In this document: piece after piece, positions 46,976 to 59,767 of the stretch
Position numbering within the stretch: the stretch's first letter is position 1
How the letters are laid out: the number at the start of each line of letters is the position of its first letter
Assembly (NCBI GenBank): GCA_021378525.1
Contig: JAACJW010000003.1
Coordinates: 1-61,182 of the forward strand
From: Ureaplasma sp. Hg2
Lineage (GTDB): Bacteria; Bacillota_I; Bacilli_A; Mycoplasmatales; Mycoplasmoidaceae
DNA: 61,182 nt
Reading direction: 5' to 3'
Made by a program: the position numbers and the translations under genes
Notes under the pieces: generated by a model
Database searches by the model: none
What the model saw: the letters and a program-made list of their open reading frames with translations, nothing else
What the model was told of the DNA's origin: nothing

Positions 46976-47962
46976 ATGAAGTTAGCAATAGATGTCATGG
47001 GATTTGAAAATAATATCGATGAAGCCATTAAAGCCAGTCGAGACTTTATTAAGAAACATAAAGATGTTTCGCTTGTCTTAGTTGGGAATGATCAAATTAT
47101 TAAAGATAAGATGTTTCCGACTGATAAATTTAGTGTGGCGCCCGCAAGTCAAGTGGTTTTACCAACCGATAGCTTGTTGGTGGCACGACGTAAAATTGAC
47201 TCTTCAATGGTTGTTGCAGCTAAGCTTGTGAAGGACGGGAAAGTAGATGGTTTTCTAAGCGCAGGTTCAACATCAGCTTTTGTTTCGACTGTATATTCAG
47301 TTTTTGGCTTAATTAAGAACGTTGATAAGCCAGGCTTCATGCCTTGAGTTCCTTCAACGGATGGAGTTGGTTTCAATTTATTAGATGTTGGTGCTTCACC
47401 AATCTGTACACCTAAGGATTTACATAATTTTGCTAAAATGGCGAAAATTTACGTTGAGAAAGCGCGTCACATTGATAATCCAAGAATTGCGATTTTAAAC
47501 ATCGGGACAGAGGAGTACAAGGGTTTAGATCTACACCGCGAAGCTAACAAGTTATTAAAAGAAGATAAATCATTAAATTACATCGGTTTTGTTGAATCAA
47601 GACGAATTATGAATGGCATCGTCGACATTGTTGTTACCGACGGATACAGTGGTAATCTAGTTTTAAAAGCTTGCGAGGGAACTGGAAAAGCTCTAATGCA
47701 CACAATTAAAGATGCTTATAAAAAACCGATAAATTATTTAGGGGCATTATTTTCGCTTGGAATGATTCGAAAGATGAAACATACATTTGATTATAAAAAC
47801 CATTCTGGCGCTTTTGTTTTAGGGTTAAATTACGTAGCTGTTAAGACGCATGGTTCGGCTGATGCTAGACAATTTTATAGTTCATTACAAATGTTATATG
47901 ATTGTGTTGATGCAAATGTATTAAATGATATTAAAACAGAGATGGAAACCAACAATGGATAA
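46976..47962 (+). CDS. plsX: phosphate acyltransferase PlsX
   Basis: MKLAIDVMGFENN, SAGSTSAFV, PRIAILNIGTEEYKG, DGYSGNLVLKACEG. Confidence 0.94.
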
Positions 47963-48617
47963 ACAACAGGAAATTTTAAACGAAATTTTAAATAAGTTCG
48001 ATATTACAATCACTAGACCAAGTATATATATTGAAGCTTCAACCCATAATTCTTATTCTAACGAGCACAATAAAAATTATAATTATCAAAAATTAGAATT
48101 TTTGGGTGATTCAATTGTTAATTGAATCGTAAGTGAATTTCTTTATAATCAAAAAATGAGTGAAGGCGATATGAGCAATAACCGTTCACGCATTGTACGT
48201 TCAGAAACAATGGCTAAAGCTAATAAATATTTGGGCCTTGAGGGTGCTTTATATTTAGGACACGGAGTAGAAAAAGAAATTTCACAAAAAATTTTAGAAG
48301 ACACCTTCGAAGCTTTTATTGGAGCGGTAACATTAGATGCAGGAATCGAAGCAGCCAAGAAAATTATCTACGGAACAATAATTCATTTTTTTAACAACCA
48401 TGAATTAGATCACATGATAAATTATAAAACCTTATTTCAAGAAGCCGTTCAACAAACGAGTCAACGCGATATAAGCTATCGCCAGGTAGAATGTTTGGAT
48501 GGCAATAAGAAAGTTGAACTTTGATACAATAAAATGAAATATGGTGAAGGCGAAGGTAGGAAATATACCGATGCTGAGCAACAAGCGGCTAAAAACGCGT
48601 TAGCTAAACTGAATTAA
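47955..48617 (+). CDS. rnc: ribonuclease III
   Basis: LEFLGDSIVNW, EDTFEAFIGAV, C-terminal dsRBD (DAEQQAAKNALAKL); overlaps plsX end. Confidence 0.94.
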
Positions 48618-48785
48618 AAATTTATAGTATAGCAATCTAAATTAATAAAAATATGCAACCCCGTAAGGAGTTGCCTTTATTTTATATTTGTAAACACAAA
48701 ATACGTATTACAACACATTCATATTATAGTATAATTATAAACATATATACTTTTGTATATAAACAAAACAAATTAAGGTGATAAA

Positions 48786-51746
48786 ATGATATTTTTAAAA
48801 AAGTTTCACGCATACGGGTTTAAATCTTTCGCTGATGAATTGAACTTAGAGTTTAATCATCCGATGACAGGTATTGTAGGACCCAACGGATCAGGTAAAT
48901 CGAACATAGTAGACGCATTAAAATGGGTGCTTGGTGAGCAATCTATCAAAAGTCTACGGGGAAGTGATAAAACGAATTTAATTTTCATGGGTTCAAAAGG
49001 ACGTCAAGAAAGTAAGTTTGCTGAAATTACATTAACCTTTGATAATTCTAACAAAGTATTACATTACGATGGGGATGAAATTTCAGTTACTAGAAAACTT
49101 CATCGTAACACTGGCATTAATGAATATTATATTAATGGGCAACCATCGCGACTTCGAGATATCCAGGAAGCTTTTTTAGACACAGGTCTAAGTAAAGGCT
49201 CTTTAGGAATTATTAGCCAAGGGACAGTAAATTGATTTGCTGAATCAAAGCCACAAGACAGAAGAAAAATGTTTGAAGAGGCCGCTGGAATTGGGCGATA
49301 TTCTAAGAAGAAAGATGAATCACTACGACATCTAGTAAGAAGTGAAGAGCATCTAAATCGAATTTTAGATATTGTTAATGAATTAGAAAAAGATTTAAAA
49401 AAATTAAATAAGCAAGCTGAAAAAGCTAAAATCTTTAAAGAGAAAAGGAAACAATTACAAGACATCGAAATTACAATTTTGGTTAGAGACATTAGTCATC
49501 TTAAAATGCAAGTTACCCAATTAAAGGAAAAATTAGATGAAGCAACAAGCCAACGATCACAATTTGAACCTGTCGTTAAAGAAGTTAAACAAAAATTAGA
49601 ATTTGCTAAACAAAAAGAAGAGTCTGCTGACCAAGATGCAACTAACTATAATCGTGATATGCACGACATTAATGAAAAAATAAACACCGCTGAAAAAAAG
49701 CAGATGTTAATTCACTCTAGACTTAATGATGATTTATCGAGCGATAACGAAGCTACTAAGGCAGCTGCTTATGAACAATTAATCATTTCTTTCAAAGTAG
49801 ATATTAAGGAATTAGAAGAGCGTCTAGAAGAGCTTGATGTTCAAATTGAAACATACGATGAGATCGTTCAACAATTAGATACTAAACGAAATAATTTCAA
49901 CGGTGAGGTAAATGCTTTAAGTATTGCCTTAGCTGAAAATAGAATGAATCTAAAATTTATTCAACGTGAAATGGAACGCCAAAATAGTAGAAATGCTGGA
50001 GTGCGTGCAATATTAGATAACCGGGCAGCACTAAATGGAATTTACGATACAGTAATTAATTATTTAAAAGTTGATAAGAAATTTGAGATGGCAATTGAAA
50101 CGGCACTAGGAAGAAGCTCTAGCAATATTATTGTTGAAGATAGTACCGCCGCTAGAAATGCTATTATGTTTCTAAAAAAGAATCGTGCAGGGAAGGCGAC
50201 TTTCTTACCTTTGCGTGACATTAAGGAACGAAATGTTCGAGCTGAACATTTGGATGTATTAAATGAATTAGAAGGATTTATCGGCGTTGCCTCTTCACTA
50301 GTTACAATAGAACCTAAATTGAAACCCATCACTGAAGCTTTATTAGGGAATACGATCATATCAGATGATATCGATAAAGGAATTAGACTATCTAAATACA
50401 CTTATCAGATGTACAAGGTTATTTCGCTTGAAGGTGATATTATTATGCCTGGTGGAGCGATGACTGGAGGTTCAAATAATAAAACCGGAATAAGTACGTT
50501 AAACATTGAAGAAAAGCGGAATGAAATGGAAGCGGTTGTTAGAGAACAAGAAGATAAATTAACCACTCTTAAAGTGGAACAAGAAAAAGTAACGGCTGAA
50601 TACAACGAAACTTTTGCTAAGTTAAATCAAAAGAAGTTTAGTCAGGAATCTTATAATAACCAATTAGAAAATAACAATAAAATGGTTACTAAACACGTTA
50701 CTGAATATGAAGCTTTAACAAAACAATCGTTTGACGATAAATCTGTAAAATTAGATAGTAAATCTTTGGCAGAAGAATTAAATCTTTTAACAGGCCGCCG
50801 TGATAAGATTATGGAAAATTTAAATGTTGCCCAACAATCTAAAACTAGTTATCGAAGTCAAGTTGTAGATTATGAAGGACGTCTTGAAGACATGCGAATG
50901 CAATTAGATAAATTACGTGAAGCAGTCTTTAGTTCAGAACAAAATATTACTAAATGTAATAATGGGATTGAAATTAGTAAACAACGAATTAACGAAACTT
51001 ATAAGATGACGGTTGATTTTGCAGTTGAAAACTATAACAATGATTTACCAATGTCCGAACCTCAAGCTAGAGAAATCATCCGTACCCTAAAAGTTGAAAT
51101 TGATGCGCTAGGTAATATTAACTTAGATGCTGTACAAGAGCTAGAAGAAAAACAAGCTCGACACGATGAAATGGCTAAAGAAAAAGAGCAATTAGAAAAA
51201 GCCGTTAGCGATATAAGAGCAGCAATTAACGAATTAGATAAAAAAGCTAAAGAAGATTTCGCAAGAGTAATTGATAGCGTTAACGAAATGATTCCAACAA
51301 CTTTTAAATTTTTATTTGGTGGTGGAACTTGTGCAATTAGTTATTCAGATCCAGAAAACATTCTGGAATCTGGAATTGAAGTTATGGCGCATCCGCCAGG
51401 CAAACGAGTTAGTAATCTAACATTGCTTTCAGGTGGTGAAAAGACATTGGTTGCTTTGTCGGTTCTATTTGCAATTTTAAAAATTTCATCTTTCCCACTT
51501 GTTATCCTTGATGAAGCCGAAGCAGCGCTTGATATTGCAAATGTTGAACGTTTTGCTAACATCATTAAAACAAACACTTCTGATACCCAATTCTTAATCA
51601 TCACACACCGTCCTGGAACGATGAAAGAATGTGGGGAATTATTTGGTACCACAATGCAAGTTCGTGGGGTTACAAAGATGTTTACTGTATCGTTAGAACA
51701 AGCAGAAGATTTAACTAATGAAGAAGAAATGGGCAGCGAGGGATAA
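48786..51746 (+). CDS. smc: chromosome segregation protein SMC (986 aa)
   Basis: GPNGSGKSNIVDALKWVLGE, coiled coils, hinge, LSGGEKTLVALS, ILDEAEAALD. Confidence 0.97.
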
Positions 51747-51749
51747 TAA

Positions 51750-52784
51750 ATGGCATTTTTTAAAAGTTTAATAGATAAAATCCATAGAAAAAAAGATACC
51801 GCTAAAGCTGTAAAAGATAAAAATATTGAAAATCGAATTATCAAAGTTGAAAATAAGCAGAAAGCTTTTGATAAAGGTTTGCATAAATCATCTACAAATT
51901 TAAGTCACGCAATAAATAATTTAGCTCATGATTTTAAAGAAATTGATGAAACTCTTTTTGAAAATCTAGAAGAGATGTTGATTTCATATGATGTAGGATA
52001 CACAGCAACGACGAAAATAATTGATGCTATCCGAGCTGAAATTAAATTTCAAAAAGTTAAGGATGTCAAATTAATTAAGGCGATTATTGTCGATAAAATA
52101 TTTATTTATTATATTCAAGATACTAATATTAATACCGACATTGATTTAGAAAACGGTCGTACTAATGTAGTGCTTGTGGTTGGTGTTAATGGTGTTGGAA
52201 AAACAACTTCAATTGCAAAAATTACGAAAAAATTTGTAGACGATAATAAAAGTGTTTTATTAGTAGCGGGAGACACTTTTAGAGCGGGAGCTGTTGAGCA
52301 ATTAAAGGTTTGAGCAGAGCGTTTAAAAGTTGATATTATTCTCCCCGATAAACCAGGGCAAGAACCAGCCTCAGTTATTTATAAGGGCGTTCAAAAGGCA
52401 TACAAGGATAAGTACGATTTAGTTATTTGTGATACCTCGGGACGATTGCAGAATAAAGTTAATTTAATGAATGAATTAAAGAAAATACATGATATCATTC
52501 ATAAGTTTGATAAAACGGCACCGCACGAAACATTGTTAGTTCTCGATGCCACAACCGGACAATCAGGGCTAAACCAAGCAAAAGCTTTTAAAGAGGCGAC
52601 AAACGTGACAGGGATTGTATTAGCTAAAATGGATTCGACCTCAAAAGGAGGCATCGTCTTAGCGATCAAAGACTTTTTTGATATTCCAGTTAAGTTCATT
52701 GGTTTAGGTGAACAATTGGACGATTTAGAACCATTTGATCTAGAACAATTTGTGATTGGAATTACAAAGGATCTAGAATTATAA
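51750..52784 (+). CDS. ftsY: signal recognition particle receptor FtsY
   Basis: [45 protein letters not shown]-like [12 protein letters not shown]. Confidence 0.96.
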
Positions 52785-53080
52785 TGAAAGATATAATAAA
52801 TATTGCTAAATTATTTGACACTTATGGTATGCTTTTAAGTGCAAAACAAGCAAAGTACATTGAATTGTATTATTTCGAAGATATGTCTTTAGCAGAAATT
52901 GCCAATCAATATAATATTTCTCGTGCGGCGATCCATGATGCAATTCATGTGGCAACAAAAGAAATAACAAGGTACGAAGCAGCTTTAATGATAGTTTCAA
53001 AGAGGGATCAACGAGTTGCTCTTTATGAAAAATTTGAAACAAATCCATTAGTTGTTGAATTGAGAAAAATAGATAAATAA
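52784..53080 (+). CDS. ylxM: YlxM-like HTH protein (UPF0122)
   Basis: YELYYFEDMSLAEIANQYNISRAAIHDAI-type HTH, 1-nt overlap with ftsY stop. Confidence 0.88.
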   Translation: MKDIINIAKLFDTYGMLLSAKQAKYIELYYFEDMSLAEIANQYNISRAAIHDAIHVATKEITRYEAALMIVSKRDQRVALYEKFETNPLVVELRKIDK

Positions 53081-53158
53081 CACTTGTCTTATTGACAAAT
53101 AAAACGAATTGATTTAAATTATAATATCAATTATAAATCGGTATATGGAGTAATTATT

Positions 53159-53848
53159 ATGGTTAAATGTTTTTTTATAGAATTAAATCCTTTAATTCTA
53201 GACATGTCGTTAGTGCGAAGCCGCGCTTGAACATATGTTCACAATATTATGGAAGAAGAAAATATGAATGCTGACAAAATTGAATCAATTTCTAGCAAAC
53301 ATATTAAATTTTGTCATTGCTCAGATTTTACTATATACAAAGATTGAACACGGCTTGATAGTCAACTTCAAATTTGAATTTTAAAAGCTTATAAAATGAG
53401 TTATGAGCAAGCAATCAAAGAAATTAGAATCGATGATATTATTATTGGAGCCAAGGAACTTCTTATGGATATGCGAGAACATGAAGTTAAAATTATTCTT
53501 CTGAGTCGATCGTCCAACACAGAGAATATTTTAAAAAAATTAAGAATTAAAAAATATGTTGATGAAGTTGTAGAGGTCGATGATTCATTATCAATTAATA
53601 ATGAATATTTTCTTGATCAAGCAACGCACTATAGTATGCTGCCAAGTGAATGTGTTTATTTATCAACTGAGCAAAAGAAAATCATTGAAGCAAATATTGC
53701 TGGATTTTATACAGTTGCAATAGGTACCGAAGATTTTGATGATGCCAAACCTAATTTAGTATATGATTACATTGATAAAGTCAAATATGAAAATCTAGTT
53801 TATTCATTCTATAGCACAAACAAAGATATTGAAGACGAGGAAATTTAA
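53159..53848 (+). CDS. PGM-type HAD-like protein with degenerate active site
   Basis: FFIELNPLILD at motif I position, VKIILLSRSSNTENILKKLRI, LPSECVYLSTEQKKIIEANIAGFYTVAIG; UGA joined. Confidence 0.7.
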
Positions 53849-53912
53849 GTTATCTATACATAAAATATTTATTTTATGTTTTAATTAAATAACTTGACGA
53901 AAGGATATGAAA

Positions 53913-54584
53913 ATGAAAAGTAAAATTAAATCTGCAAAAGCAATCCCATGAGATACTGTCTTAAAATTGGAAAAATTACAAATTGATCCACAAATTTTAA
54001 AGATGCATAGCGAACGTATTAACAAAGTGTTTAACAACGCTCCAGAAGAAATTAGAAACCAACAAATTCACAATATTGTTGTGCGAGATAATTTATTTAA
54101 TAAAGCTATGGACATCATTACAACTTGTTATGAATTTGACATTAATGATGAAGACGTGAAGGCTTTTGAAGAAGCTGTTATTAAAAACTTTGGTGAAGAA
54201 AAACGAGATGTTTGTCATGAAATAGCTATTAAATTAGTTAAAAAAACATTAATTTTTCAAGATTTACAAGAAAAATTGGGCATCGTAATGGAAGATGCAG
54301 AAATCAAAAAAGTACTAGATGATTACTATCAAGCTACTAATAAACCCATTCGAGGCATCCTTGAAGACAAAGAAAAATATCAAGGCGCAAAATCAACTTT
54401 ATTAGAGGAAAAAATTATTGCTACAATTATTCAAAAATTTCCTCGCGATTTAACTGTTTTGGAAGCTAATATGAAAAAAGCATATGAAGAGCATCAAAGA
54501 AAAGCAGCGACAAGTAAAGTTCAAGCAGAAGATGCAAAAAAAGAACAGGACACAACAGTCAAAACCAAATCTAAAAGAAAGTAG
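53913..54584 (+). CDS. stand-alone trigger-factor C-terminal-like protein
   Basis: helical, KTLIFQDLQEKLGIVMEDAEIKKVLDDYYQATNKP...EEKIIATII; Lys-rich tail. Confidence 0.5.
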
Positions 54585-54592
54585 TGATATTT

Positions 54593-55270
54593 ATGACGAA
54601 TAAGAAATTTATTATTCAATATATTTTACTAAAAATATTAGCTAAGGAATTTTTGCCAAATAGCAAACTTCCATCGGAACATAGCATAGCTAAGAAATTT
54701 AAGTGTTCACGTATAACAGCGAGAACTGCTTATAGTCACCTAGAATCAATCGGGTTAATAGCTGCACAAAAAGGTGTAGGTTATTATATTAAAAAAAATG
54801 CTGATCAATTTTTATGATCATTGGGCGATTTAGCAAGTAATAGTGATGTGGAAATTAATAAAATTGATGATGAAAATATTAAAAATCAATTTAATTTTAA
54901 AATTAACCAACCACTTTATAAGATAGATTATTTCGACCAAACAGAAAACCATGAATTAGTTGCAACATCGTATTGATCTACAATTACATTGGAAAATGAA
55001 CTTGTAGATGAAAAAACAAATAAAACATTATTTAAACCAATCGCACAAACTGGTGAAATTATTCAAAAAATAGAAGAAAAAGTTTCTTTCAAGAATTTTC
55101 CAGAATTTGATAGAATATCTAGCAAATTAGGTTATTCTAATAATGTTTATCCAGTTTCTTCTGCGGTAATAAGTTCAGATAGTGAAGCTCCAATAGCAGA
55201 AATAGTTGCTGTTGCTAGAAAAGAAAAATTTGTTTTTACTCGAAAAACTTACATGAGTATTTTTGATTAA
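54593..55270 (+). CDS. GntR family transcriptional regulator (HTH plus UTRA-like)
   Basis: LPSEHSIAKKFKCSRITARTAYSHLESIGLIAAQKGVGYYI. Confidence 0.9.
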
Positions 55271-55297
55271 AATTTAATATCAATTAACAAAGCGAAA

Positions 55298-55335
55298 TAA
55301 AAAGTTAGCATTTACACAATGCTAACTTTTTATTT
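55298..55335. terminator. terminator
   Basis: aaaaagttagcat..atgctaactttttatt. Confidence 0.8.
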
Positions 55336-56229
55336 CTAATTAGATGATATTTTTGCCTTTTGGTTTTTGGAACGAATCGCTACTCCATACGATCCTTTTC
55401 AAGTGTGACACGAAACAGTTAGCGGCGTGTCGCGAATTTCAATTTTTTCAACAGGAATATGAAGTTGTTTATTCATAGTGTTTTTAATTCAATTAATTTC
55501 TTCCTCTGAAAGTCCTGTACTATAAATAAAAGCCTCTTGAATATCTTCCGCTTTTAAATTTCCAAAAATATCTTGAATATTACGGACAATCTTATCTATT
55601 GATGAATTATAATTTTTCGCAACGCCTGCAGCGTGATTACTGTATTCTGTTCTCATGATTGGAGAAACTTTAGCAATTTTTATTAATTTAACAATGGTTT
55701 TTGGTGCCCGCCCACTTTTCAAGAAGCCATCTAAAACTTTACATGTAATAAATGTAGTGCAATATTTGTGATAATTTTCTGCAATGTCTTTTAGTTTTGC
55801 AATATCCTCGTTGCCTTCATTTATTTCGTTTCTTAGACGAATTGATAAACTTTCAATGATAACTCCGATTTCACGAGTGTCAAAAACAAAAAGTTTATCA
55901 GGGAATTCTTTTTCCAAACTTTTTGCATGGACATGCTGGCTTGACATGCCATTAGAAATTGGTAACATAATGATTTGATCATATGTTTTAAATTCCTGGG
56001 TAAAAAAATCCTTTAGAACTTCTGGTGGGATTGTGCTAGTAGTAAAACTAAACCCTTTGTCGATTTGTGCTAACATCGAATCCATTGTGATTTCTGCATT
56101 ATCATCAACAAACATTTGAGAGTCATTTCGAATTATATAAAAAGGAATAATTTTAATATCGTATTTAGTAGCATTCGCCTCTGAAATGGTGTTGCTTGAA
56201 TCTGTTACTATAAGTATTTTCTTTGACAT
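55336..56229 (-). CDS. DegV family protein (FakB-like fatty acid binding)
   Basis: ILIVTDSSNTI, FTTSTIPPEVL, PISNGMSS, GFLKSGRAPK. Confidence 0.92.
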
Positions 56230-56376
56230 TATTTATTCCCTTTATTTTTTTTGTTAGTTATATAAAATTAATGTTATCTATATGTAATTATTATATATCG
56301 CATAATTTTAATGTATCATAATAATATAGTAAAAGTTTAAGATTTATTATATTTTATTCATATTCGGAGTTTGATA

Positions 56377-56694
56377 ATGTTAAATAAGATAGTTTTAGAG
56401 GGCGAAGTTATTAGAACCTCTTGAGGTTCAGATGAATCAAAGGGTTTTTTTGTAACGATTAAACAAGTCCGTAAATTCGGTAATTTTCAGCAAACAGATA
56501 ATTTTAATATATTTGCAAACAAACCGTTTGCTAATGAATTAGAAAAGAATGCAACCGTTGGTGAAAATTTAGCCATTGAGGGAGTTCTGCGAACTTCCAA
56601 ATCAAAGAGTGGCGAATCGAAAGTTTCTATTGAAGTAACGCAAATCATTCATGAAACTATTTCGGAACGAACAGTTCAGTTGATGATAGATTAA
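56377..56694 (+). CDS. SSB-like OB-fold protein 1 (absent from ORF track)
   Basis: MLNKIVLEGEVIRTSWGSDESKGFFVTIKQVRKFGNFQQTDNFNIFANKPFANELEKNATVGENLAIEGVLRTSKSKSGE...; one UGA. Confidence 0.65.
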
Positions 56695-56707
56695 AGAGGG
56701 TTATATT

Positions 56708-56992
56708 TTGGAATATATAAATGCAGTAGAACTAACCGGTGTTATTTCACGGGTCGTTAAAACAGATAAAGAAGCTATTTTTTGTCGTATTAACCAAGAT
56801 GTTGATCACGACGGAACAGCCTATAAAAAATATTTTAAAATTTATGTGAGTCCAGAATCTAGCGCGATTCATCATCTTTTTGTTGACGGCAGTGTATTGC
56901 ATGTCAAGGGATTTTTATCAGTTTTCAAATCACAATACGGTATTAAGACAATCGTTCAAATCGAAGAAGCAACAAGTTTTAATAATAATTAA
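56708..56992 (+). CDS. SSB-like OB-fold protein 2 (TTG start)
   Basis: VELTGVISRVVKTDKEAIFCRI...GSVLHVKGFLSV; SD aaagagg. Confidence 0.6.
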   Translation: MEYINAVELTGVISRVVKTDKEAIFCRINQDVDHDGTAYKKYFKIYVSPESSAIHHLFVDGSVLHVKGFLSVFKSQYGIKTIVQIEEATSFNNN

Positions 56993-57028
56993 AATATTAT
57001 TTACTTTTTACGATAAAATAATATAGTA

Positions 57029-57055
57029 AAATTCAATGTTTAAAACATTGAATTT
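57029..57055 (+). terminator. terminator/attenuator hairpin before thrS
   Basis: aaattcaatgtttaaaacattgaattt palindrome. Confidence 0.55.
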
Positions 57056-57082
57056 ATTATTATAAATTTAAGGATAGTAATT

Positions 57083-58816
57083 ATGGAATTCAATAAAAAA
57101 CTAAATCATAGTGCTGCTCATATAATGGCGTATGCATTGACTAAAATGTATCCCGGTATTAAATTATCAATCGGGCCTTCAATTGAAGAAGGGTTTTATT
57201 ATGACTTTGCTTCGACCGATGTTATTTCAACAAAAGATTTTCCAAAAATTGAAAAGCAAATGAAAAAAATAGTGTCAGGCGCGTATCCTTTTGATCGTGG
57301 CGATTGAAGTAAAAAAGAAGCTTTAGATTTTTATAAAGATAATAAATATAAAAGCGCAATTATCGAATCCTTAGATTCAAACACGCCAATTACTTTCTAT
57401 AAATGTGGAGAATTTATCGATTTGTGTAAAGGGCCTCATATTGAAAATACAAAGAACGTTAAGTTTTTTAAGTTATTGAATACAGCGGGTTCATATTGAA
57501 GGGGTGATGCTAAAAATGACCACTTTACTAGAATTTATGGAATTGCTTTTTCTACGCAAAAAGAATTGGATGACTATCTAGTTTTATTGCAAGAACGTAA
57601 GGAAAGAGATCATCGAAAAATTGGACAAGATTTAAAACTATTTACTTTTGATAGATTGGCAGGGCAGGGTTTGCCAATATGGTTACCTAATGGAACCGTG
57701 ATTAAAAACGAAATTCAAAAATTTATAGGAGAATTAGAGTTTAAATATGATTTTAAACCGGTCCAAACTCCTATTTTAGGTAATATCGAATTATACAAAA
57801 CTTCAGGACACTACGAACACTACGAGGAAAATATGTTCCCATTAATGGAAGTAGATAACGAAACATTGGCGTTACGTCCGATGACTTGCCCTCATCACGT
57901 CTTGGTATACAAGCATGAACCCCATTCTTATCGACAATTACCAATTCGTCTATGCGAACACTCAATGTTGCATCGATACGAGTCGTCAGGCGGCTTAACG
58001 GGGATGGAAAGAGTGCGAGCTATGATTTTAGAAGACACGCATATTTTTTGTCGTGCTGATCAAGTGAAGCAAGAAATCTTAAACAGTTATAACATTATTA
58101 AAGAAGTTCACGAAGGTTTGGGGTCAACGATTCATCAAATCGATTTATCACTTCATGACCCGAATGATACAAAAAAATTCCATGATGACCCAGAAATGTG
58201 GAAAAGTGCTGAGGAAGCCCTAGAGGAAGCTTTAAAAGATAATAAAATTTCTTATAAGAAAATGGTTGGTGAAGCAGCCTTTTACGGACCTAAAATTGAT
58301 TTTCAAGTTAAAACCACTTTAGGGCGAATTATTACCGTTTCAACAATTCAATTAGATTTTCTAATGCCTTCAAAATTTAACCTAAGCTATGTAAGCAAAA
58401 GTGGAGAAGATGCTCGGCCAGTTATGATTCACCTTGGTATCATTGGAACATATGAAAGATATTTGGCTGTTCTATTAGAACAAACCAAAGGTATTTTACC
58501 ATTGTGATTAGCACCGCAACAAATTCAGATTATTCCAATTAATAATGAATTTCATTTGGGAGCAGCTGAAAAATTAGCAAAACGGCTTAAAAAAATAAAT
58601 ATGCGAGTTAGCATTGATAGTCGAAACGAACGTTTGGCTAAAAAAATAAGAGAAGCTCAAATGCAAAAAATACCTTACCAATTAGTGGTGGGAGATGATG
58701 AAATTAAAAATAGTAATTTTGTAACTTACCGCGAATACTCACAAAAAGATAATGTTACTATTTCTTTCACCGAATTTACTAAAATGCTTAAAAAAAGAAT
58801 CAAGGCAAAAAAATAA
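57083..58816 (+). CDS. thrS: threonyl-tRNA synthetase, lacking the N-terminal TGS domain
   Basis: [55 protein letters not shown]; three ORFs joined by UGA. Confidence 0.95.
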
Positions 58817-59697
58817 TGGCAGAAAAAAATTCCAAATTATTTGTTTTTGATGTTGATTGTAATTCGTTATTAACAAGTATTTCAAATCTAGAAAGTAAAA
58901 AATTAGCATTAGTGATTAAGTCAATTAGCAATTCACAATATGTATCTTTAATGACTCGCTCTAATTTGGCTAACGCTAAAAAACTAGCGGATGAAATAGG
59001 TTTAGAAAATGGTTATTTAATTTGTAATGACGGAGCTCTTATCTACGATATAGAATCCAAAAGTGTAATTTATGCAAACCAATTATCTGAGTTTCAATTA
59101 AATGCGGCGAGCCACATCGCTAGTATAAACAATTTTTTAGTTATTGCTCAATCAAATACTCAGTTGATAGCTTACTCGTTAAATCTGGCGGTATCTATCA
59201 TTCAAAACAATAAATTATTTAAGAACATTGAGATATCATCTCATTATGGTTTATATTTAGAACGATTAAAAGAACGTGCTATATATTCAATTCAATTGTG
59301 ATCGTCTGAATATAATAAATCAGATTACAACGAGGTACTTACACGAGTTACCAAGGGGCTTAAAGAATATGAGTTAGAGGCTCGTTTATTTAACGACTAT
59401 AATATTTCAATGACAGCGACAGGTTCTTCAAAATACCAGGCCTTAGTATGTTTAAAAGAATTGCATCCAAATAAATGAAATCATGAATTTTATATTTCAG
59501 TTAATGAATTTGACAAAATTTGTTTAGAAAATGTACAATCAACTTTGGTTGACCAAGATCAAAATGAAGAAATTAAAAATAAGGCAGTGTTTGTTAGTTC
59601 TACAGATAACGATAACGGCATTGAGGATTGGCTTTGAGAAAATTCATATATGTGAAAAGTTGAAACAACCAATAAAAATAAAACATCTCCTATTTAA
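58816..59697 (+). CDS. Cof-like HAD family protein with degenerate motifs
   Basis: KLFVFDVDCNSLLTS, NDGALIYD; no recognisable GDxxND; overlaps thrS stop by 1 nt. Confidence 0.75.
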
Positions 59698-59730
59698 AAC
59701 AAATAAAAAATATTTTATGCACGATGTAAT

Positions 59731-59767
59731 AAAAGCTACTAATTGAAACAGATTAGTAGCTTTTTTA
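59731..59767 (+). terminator. terminator
   Basis: aaaagctactaat..attagtagctttttt. Confidence 0.85.

Noticed and set aside
57083-57307. thrS considered a truncated pseudogene because the TGS domain is missing
   Set aside because: The editing and catalytic motifs are intact; a shortened ThrRS is plausible in mycoplasmas.
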